Assembly (NCBI GenBank): GCA_002286715.1
Contig: NSJX01000018.1
Coordinates: forward strand, 269,763 to 333,762
From: Dentipellis sp. KUC8613
Lineage: Eukaryota; Basidiomycota; Agaricomycetes; Russulales; Hericiaceae
Direction of reading: 5' to 3'
Length of the DNA stretch: 64,000 nucleotides
Both the position numbers and the translations under genes were made by a program. Under the pieces are notes generated by a model. The model was not told the DNA's origin, did not search any database, and saw nothing but the letters and a program-made list of their open reading frames with translations. Below are positions 54,633 to 64,000 of the stretch, piece after piece (the first letter of the stretch is position 1; each line of letters begins with the position of its first letter).

Positions 54633-55038
54633 TTTGGAGAAGAGTGAAGTAAGGAGAGTACGAGTCGAGCCTTGGGCGCCTCTGTGCCGCAATCCAAAGA
54701 ATCTTGTCACACTCCTAGTGTGACCGACGCGTGGGCTCCTGTCACGCTGTGTGACAGACGCGTCCGTAGAACTCGAGAGCAGGAGGTGGAGGCAGAATTC
54801 ATACCTGGGTGGATAAAAAGCTCTGGATTCTTCGGTAGACATGGAAAAACATCATATAAGCTATGTTTTTCCCCTTGAGTATCACAGCCGATGACTGCCT
54901 TAGACAAAACGGACAGATAGCAAATGTCGCGAAAGCGAAGTGTATATCCTGATACATAATCCATCTAGACCTACAGCTACAATTTAGAAAATGAAAATAT
55001 GAAAATGCAGTCTATCCAGGTAGCGATGCTCTAAGCCT
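54633..55038. other. Intergenic, promoter of CCT6 and 3' end of NAR1
   Basis: The CCT6 upstream side carries the repeated GACGCGT elements. No gene. Confidence 0.5.
54719..54764. promoter_or_regulatory. Two TGTGAC-x-GACGCGT elements upstream of CCT6
   Basis: The direct repeats TGTGACCGACGCGT (54719-54732) and TGTGACAGACGCGT (54750-54763) are 31 bases apart. Confidence 0.6.
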
Positions 55039-57133
55039 CTACCACTTCACTGCCAGCCCTACCACTTCGCTCTCCACAGCCCTATACTGAGTCCTGAACA
55101 GCCGGCGCCGCTTCTCCTCCGCATCGCTGTCCATGACCCGCCCCCAGGAGCCGTCGCCGCTACCCCCAGCCCCCTCACATAGATCTGTCAACACCTTCCC
55201 AGCTAGCGCATCTGCCTCTCTCCGCCTCGCCTCCTCCAAACTTCCCACCTTCGGCGATGCAGGGGGCGTTGGCGGTAGCGGGTCCCTATTCAAGACAGGA
55301 CCAGTTGCAGCAGACGCCTGTCCGTCCCAATACGCAGCCTCGACGGCCTTTGTCCACTCCCGGTCCCCCCAGCGTGCACTCGGACCTCCCCCACCCGCAA
55401 TCACGTCCCCCGCGCCTCCATCCACACCACCATCCACACCTCCACTAACACCGCTCGCCCCCCAATCCCGCCTGAAGCCTTCTTCGTCCCGCCCCTCTCC
55501 CCACCCCGCCGGGGGACGCAGCTGTCCCCCACCATTCACACACCCACCCGGGCATGCCATCACCTCCACATAATCATAGGCGCGGGCACTTGACGCGTCC
55601 CCTTCTTTCCCCTTACGCCGGACGTTGACGCGCGCAAGCCGACCCGCAGCGCCCCTGCCGGCCTGCACACCCGCACCGCGAGCGACTTTGCGCACGACGT
55701 TCTGCAGGTTGCGGAAGCCGTAGCACGTCGCGGCGCGGAACACGGGCGCTCCGTCGGAGTCGACGAGGGTGTACTCCGTGTGGTCAGAGTTGCGCGGGGT
55801 CTTGGTGGTGAGCGTGAGCGGGACGGGCGATGTGTGGACGTGGTGCGCGAGCAGCGTGTGTAGGTACGAGCCGGAGGAAGAACCGGGGTGCGAGAGGAGT
55901 GCTGGGAGGGCGTATGCATCTGCGTCGGTAGAGGCGGCGGGAGAAGGTTGCGGTAGGGAAAGGTCGAAAGCCTTGTCGCGCATGAGGCGGTCGAGCTCGC
56001 CAGTGGTGAGCACGCAGTCGACGTCGCGTGTCGCAAAGAGCTCGTTGAAGAAGTCCTGACGCGACGCCTCCAGCTTCTTGTCGTAGCACGGCATCACGGT
56101 GACATGGTAGATTTGGTCCGGTCTATTTGTGTGCATGAGCGTCATGGTCGTGAGTCAAGGCGCGATGGGAGAACGCACCGTTTGCCCCACTTTGCGGCGA
56201 GCCACTCCTTTACGAGCGTACCCATGATCTGTTGTGGACTCTTCGTGCGGCTGATGAATGGCAGCATCTCGGGGTGGGCCTTTTCCGCGTAGCAGATCCA
56301 CCCGGGGCACGCGCTCGCCAGCATCGGTAATGCATCCCGCGGCGCACCTTGTCCGCCTGCAGCAGCGGCGCGCTTACGCTCTTCAAACTCCTGCGCATGT
56401 TCCAAAAGCGCAACATGCCGAGCGAAGGTTGTATCATAGACATGCTCGAAGCCGAGTGTGTCTCTGCAGAACACACTGACGCGGTGTAGGATCTCTTCGA
56501 GGGGAAGCGGATTCGGAGAGGACGAAGAGGAAGCGAGCGATGCAGCGAGTGAAGCGAGGGATTGCGGCGCAATGGATATTACGGGTATTTTGTGTCCGGG
56601 AGACGAAGGTGGGGGGTTCGAAGACAGGAACGAAAGAACTTCGGTGTGGGATTGGAGGGTAATGAGGACACTTTCCGCAGAGGTTATGCAGCCGCTGCGA
56701 ACGCGAACGGTATCCCAGCAATTAGTGGTGACTTCGGGAGCTTTGAGTGTGAGAAGCAAGCGCACCTGCATGCGAGACAATCATTCAGACTGATCTCTGC
56801 AGTCTCCAGCTTCTTCCCGCCGCCCACGCTAGAGGATGACCCAGCGCCGCCATCTTTTGCTACCTCGTAGTAAGACCCAGATGAATCTATGCGAATTTCA
56901 GTCTGCAACAGGTTTGGTAAGCACGAGGTGTCGCAGTTCAAGTGAGGGCGATCCTACAGCCGCTGCGCCTGGCACCTCTGGTGCATCGGATTTGTTAGTC
57001 TGCTCGACGGGCTTGATACATGCTTGAGCTGGGGTTATGTAGTCGTTAAGATCCGTCAATGTCTATGTGAATTGTAAGTCTCCACTGGTACATCCGCCGT
57101 GGCTGCACTCACCAAAGCACCCGAGAATGCCAT
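55039..57133 (-). CDS. nar1: Cytosolic Fe-S cluster assembly factor NAR1 (620 aa, 5 exons)
   Basis: Exons: 57133-57113, 57062-56958, 56902-56766, 56694-56179 and 56122-55039. It is an iron-only hydrogenase-like protein. The N-terminal cluster cysteines are in ITPAQACIKP and CLACSGCITSAE; the C-terminal H-cluster-like ligands are in ASACPGWICYAEK, VTVMPCYDKK and MACPGGCVNGGGQ. It works in the CIA pathway, passing Fe-S clusters from the scaffold to the targeting complex in the cytosol. A Gly/Asp-rich insertion follows the last cysteine motif. The short first exon (MAFSGAL) was chosen because it leads into TLTDLNDYITPAQACIKP, the usual family start. Divergent from OYE copy 6, with 527 bases between the starts. 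Confidence 0.94.
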
Positions 57134-57660
57134 GTTTTCCCTCGGGCCAGATTCCGCCTAGAAAGGAGGAAGAGATGTGGTATGAACAGGCTCTCTATAA
57201 ACGAATATATCGCGGAGGAGGAGTCAGGCCTGGCAAGCTTTGAAGTCTGGTTCTGACAAACCGCTTGCAGGATATTGGTCGAAGTCGGAGCGCAGGCGAG
57301 ATCGGATTTGTCGGACTCGCATTCGGGCGCTTACTTGAAAGCACGTGATAAAGCCGTAGCCCTAACCCTACTGATGACAGTGATGGTTGACAAGATAAGA
57401 ATGTCGACCCTGCGTCAAAAGACTCCCGTCCGCGGTCGGACAGCGGTGGGCGACACAATGTGTGGCAATGGTGGGTACATTTGCATAATAAAGCCGTTGG
57501 ATCGATCCGCATCGCATGGTATAGTACGTTTAGCCTGTCAAAGGAGACCTAATCATTTCGAATTCATCATCCGCAGACTTTATATCCCTGCGGATACCGC
57601 GGTCGAGTATAACTGCGGCGCCTTACACACCCTCAGTTTCTTCCTCCTACCATCACGACC
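57134..57660. other. Divergent promoter between NAR1 and OYE copy 6
   Basis: Contains CCCTAACCCTA (57360-57370), a telomere-like pair, and the TATA element of copy 6. No gene. Confidence 0.6.
57579..57585 (+). promoter_or_regulatory. TATA-like element, OYE copy 6
   Basis: TTTATAT, about 80 nt before the start codon. Confidence 0.6.
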
Positions 57661-58995
<1,335 letters not shown>

Positions 58996-59426
58996 ATTCG
59001 GCGCTTGTTGATGAAGCTCGTTTTGGTGTGCTCAGATTGTGAGGGCACTAGCATCAATAGGTCGGAAAGTCGTTTGTGCACTTACTATAACTAAAGTCAT
59101 TTTGTCGAGGCGACGGGCAGTGGACTATGCCGAAGGTTGTTCCAAAATATTCATCAATGTCCGAATAGATATAGTGACGGTAAGAACGACTCCGGTGTTA
59201 CAGTTGCGGTGATGGGGACTCTTAGAGTGCCCGAGGAAAGCTTGGCTTGCGGAAGCTCCTGAGCGCTTCCAGGATCTGATCGCCTTCATTCGATCATATT
59301 GACATGCACTGGTATGTTTCTTCAATATAGCCTACAGTTTCCGTAGTAAGACACTTACGACCGATGCCAAATATTTGCTGTTGCCACCCAAGTTGCCCCC
59401 CAGCAAAATGGTCTCGACGATAAGCA

Positions 59427-59440
59427 GACGCGTACGCGTC
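59427..59440. promoter_or_regulatory. Palindrome GACGCGTACGCGTC upstream of OYE copy 7
   Basis: Perfect 14-bp palindrome made of two overlapping ACGCGT cores, about 530 nt before the start codon. Confidence 0.55.
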
Positions 59441-59853
59441 ACCGCATGACAAAGACCATTTCTTAACAGCGACCGATTCCTAAATGGCGTAACTCCGACG
59501 GCACGTCATTCGAATGTCCGGCCCCGATCGCATACGATCGCGTGTTTCGGTGAGCAGGCGAGAGAAAACCTCGACAATTCTCCATCCTCCCAAGTCCATT
59601 TCTATGGCAGACCAGTGCAGATTCCAGCTATATTAGCAGCGCCCTCGAAGCCCGTCATACCCAGTGCGAACACCCCGGCATCCAGATAACTAATCGGTAA
59701 TCTGACAGCACAGCGGATTTAATTTCCTGAAGCGCGCGCGCTGGGTATGCGTATGTGCTTACTGAGCACGTACGGTAATATTTGCCTCGTCACTTGCGCT
59801 CTGTGCAGGCACTCAGGCCCAGGCCTCGAACACACCATATTGCGAGCAGCGCG

Positions 59854-59861
59854 TATATATA
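59854..59861 (+). promoter_or_regulatory. TATA box, OYE copy 7
   Basis: TATATATA, 107-114 nt before the start codon. Confidence 0.75.
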
Positions 59862-59967
59862 GTCAAGAGCATGTCGGACATATTTTTTCTCACCGCGCGA
59901 TTGCCACTCGACGTCCCACCCTGACCACCACCTTCCCCATCATAATCACCACCACTATCAATCTACC

Positions 59968-61283
<1,316 letters not shown>

Positions 61284-61865
61284 TCTAGATGGGCTGATGG
61301 GATATTGCCGATCGAACGGTACGATCATATATACCTGGCCTCGAGATGGTTTCTTTGGCTAGTCATTTGTGGGCAGGGGAGTAGATAGATCAATACTGGG
61401 TTTAGCAGGCATTAGAAAGTTGTATCTTAGAATATCACATGCTTGTACAACTGTGTACTCGAAGTTTATGCGGTGTCCTGTCTATTCTTACTGTGCAGAC
61501 GACTGTTCAAGATACGCAGTAGTAGGAACGTATGGGTGGCCGCGCCGAGCGGTTGGCAAGAAAATGTTATGGTTGGGTTGAAGCAGGTCATGATATGGTT
61601 GTCGCTGACACATCTCCTTCACGTCAGCAAACTCGACAAACATCTCTTGTAACGCCGCTGGGCGTGTCATCACATTTCTCTTCTGCCCTGCATTGGCCGC
61701 CTTCAAGTCGACTGTATACCATCGCATTCCTCGCTGAGCACAATATACTGTGCTCACAGACAGACTGGCTCGCCATATTTCCACAGTTCTATCATTTATG
61801 CTACAGAAACTCTTCGTGAGAAGATTATTGCAATGACCTTCGACGTCTGAATCAATGGCAAAACC

Positions 61866-61930
61866 TGAAGAGCTTTCGTTAGTCAGTGCATGTCGAGCAC
61901 TCGCCATGCTTCCTCGACGCGTCGATAGCG
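61866..61930. repeat. Upstream flank repeat of OYE copy 8 (matches 63935-64000)
   Basis: Shares 'gttagtcagtgcatgtcgag', the following 'tcgc' and 'atgc' blocks and the GACGCGTC element with the right edge of the window, in the same orientation. Confidence 0.8.
61914..61925. promoter_or_regulatory. Palindrome TCGACGCGTCGA upstream of OYE copy 8
   Basis: Perfect 12-bp palindrome centred on ACGCGT, about 185 nt before the start codon. Confidence 0.6.
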
Positions 61931-62030
61931 GCTTTAATTATCTCATGCGTCTGATCTCACACCCTGCAGGCTTCTGTGTGCTTACCCATTGACTCACTAC
62001 AGCCAGCGCGTTATACTGAATACTCTGTCG

Positions 62031-62039
62031 TATATAAGG
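62031..62039 (+). promoter_or_regulatory. TATA box, OYE copy 8
   Basis: TATATAAGG, 69-77 nt before the start codon. Confidence 0.75.
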
Positions 62040-62107
62040 TCAGTCCATGATCATGACTTGTCACCAATTCCAGCCTCTACTCCACCTTCTTCTACACCGA
62101 ATTCGCT

Positions 62108-63467
<1,360 letters not shown>

Positions 63468-64000
63468 CCTCACTCCTTATTCAAGTGTATATATCACTAG
63501 AGTGTTTATCCAATTCAATACCAACAAATTCACGGCCAGTGACGTTTTTTCAATGGACTGCAGCAGAGCCAAGCAGCTAGAAAAGAGCCATATGGTTAGG
63601 TTGGGTTGAAGAGAGGTTTATTTAAATGCAAAGACTTTGTCGTTGTTTGCCGGTATATCTCCGCATCAGCAGAATTCGTCAGAGGCATTGAAATCTCGCG
63701 TAAGACGATGTGTCATCACGTTCTCGTACACGCTGCTAGACACGCGTTCATCCTACAGAGCTCCTCCTCGTCTACACCATCGCATATCTCGACCGGCGCC
63801 GCGTATCGCACTAATAGACCACCAGGATTGCCGTATGATCCCCATTCTATAATTTTTCGCGCTAAATCTTCTCAGAGCATAACATCTCGACAGCTATGGA
63901 CATCAGGATTCTGAATACTGACAGGCCCAGAACATGAAAGCCAGCGTTAGTCAGTGCATGTCGAGCCTTCGCGATATCATGCCGCATCGACGCGTCTATA
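63468..64000. other. Intergenic, 3' flank of copy 8 and probable promoter of a further OYE gene
   Basis: 63580-63625 resembles the 3' flank of copy 7 near 61565 ('tatggtt', 'ggttgaag'), and 63935-64000 repeats the flank upstream of copy 8. No gene lies within the window. Confidence 0.6.
63935..64000. repeat. Second copy of the OYE upstream flank, at the window edge
   Basis: Matches 61866-61930, including 'gttagtcagtgcatgtcgag' and GACGCGTC at 63989-63996. Confidence 0.8.

Larger units (their letters stand above)
58996..59967. other. Intergenic, promoter of OYE copy 7
   Basis: A 14-bp palindrome GACGCGTACGCGTC lies at 59427-59440 and a TATA box at 59854-59861. No gene was recognised. Confidence 0.6.
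61284..62107. other. Intergenic, promoter of OYE copy 8
   Basis: Contains the palindrome at 61914-61925 and the TATA box. The sequence 61866-61930 recurs at the right edge of the window. Confidence 0.6.

Overview
The window is from a basidiomycete nuclear genome, most likely a wood-decaying Agaricomycete. Evidence: almost every gene is cut by short (about 50-75 nt) GT-AG introns; there is a class II (manganese-type) fungal peroxidase, a microsomal P450, two F-box proteins of the type common in Agaricomycetes, and a large family of flavin 'old yellow enzyme' (OYE) reductases. No bacterial-type operons, CRISPR arrays, rRNA, tRNA genes or intact transposons were recognised.

Layout. 1-5 kb: two copies of a gene for a small secreted protein of unknown function (the first cut off by the window edge), separated by gene-poor DNA that holds at least one disabled coding stretch. 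6-13 kb: an F-box protein, a DUF1771/Smr-domain protein, a mitochondrial J-domain protein and a secreted manganese peroxidase. 15.6-30 kb: bleomycin hydrolase, a 1164-residue disordered protein, a cytochrome P450, a single-span membrane protein and a second F-box protein. 32.5-64 kb: eight OYE paralogues (five at 32.5-44 kb, three at 57.7-63.5 kb), split by a housekeeping block of a small Cys-rich protein, the syntaxin TLG2, the chaperonin subunit CCT6 and the Fe-S assembly factor NAR1.

The OYE array is the most notable part. All eight copies share one four-exon plan with conserved splice phases, and seven of the eight have nearly identical exon sizes; all have a TATA box about 70-110 nt before the start. 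One copy (40.9 kb) has lost its start codon through a short deletion. Two copies (57.7 and 60.0 kb) have replaced the catalytic proton-donor tyrosine by Cys or Phe. Two decayed relics lie at 42.1 and 45.5-46.1 kb, and GACGCGTC-type elements recur upstream of several copies. The sequence at the right edge repeats the upstream flank of the last copy, so the array probably continues beyond the window.

Together the genes suggest a locus for handling aromatic and electrophilic small molecules (peroxidase, P450, OYE reductases), set among ordinary housekeeping genes. Coordinates of spliced genes were worked out by reading splice sites and checking that phase is kept through to the stop codon.
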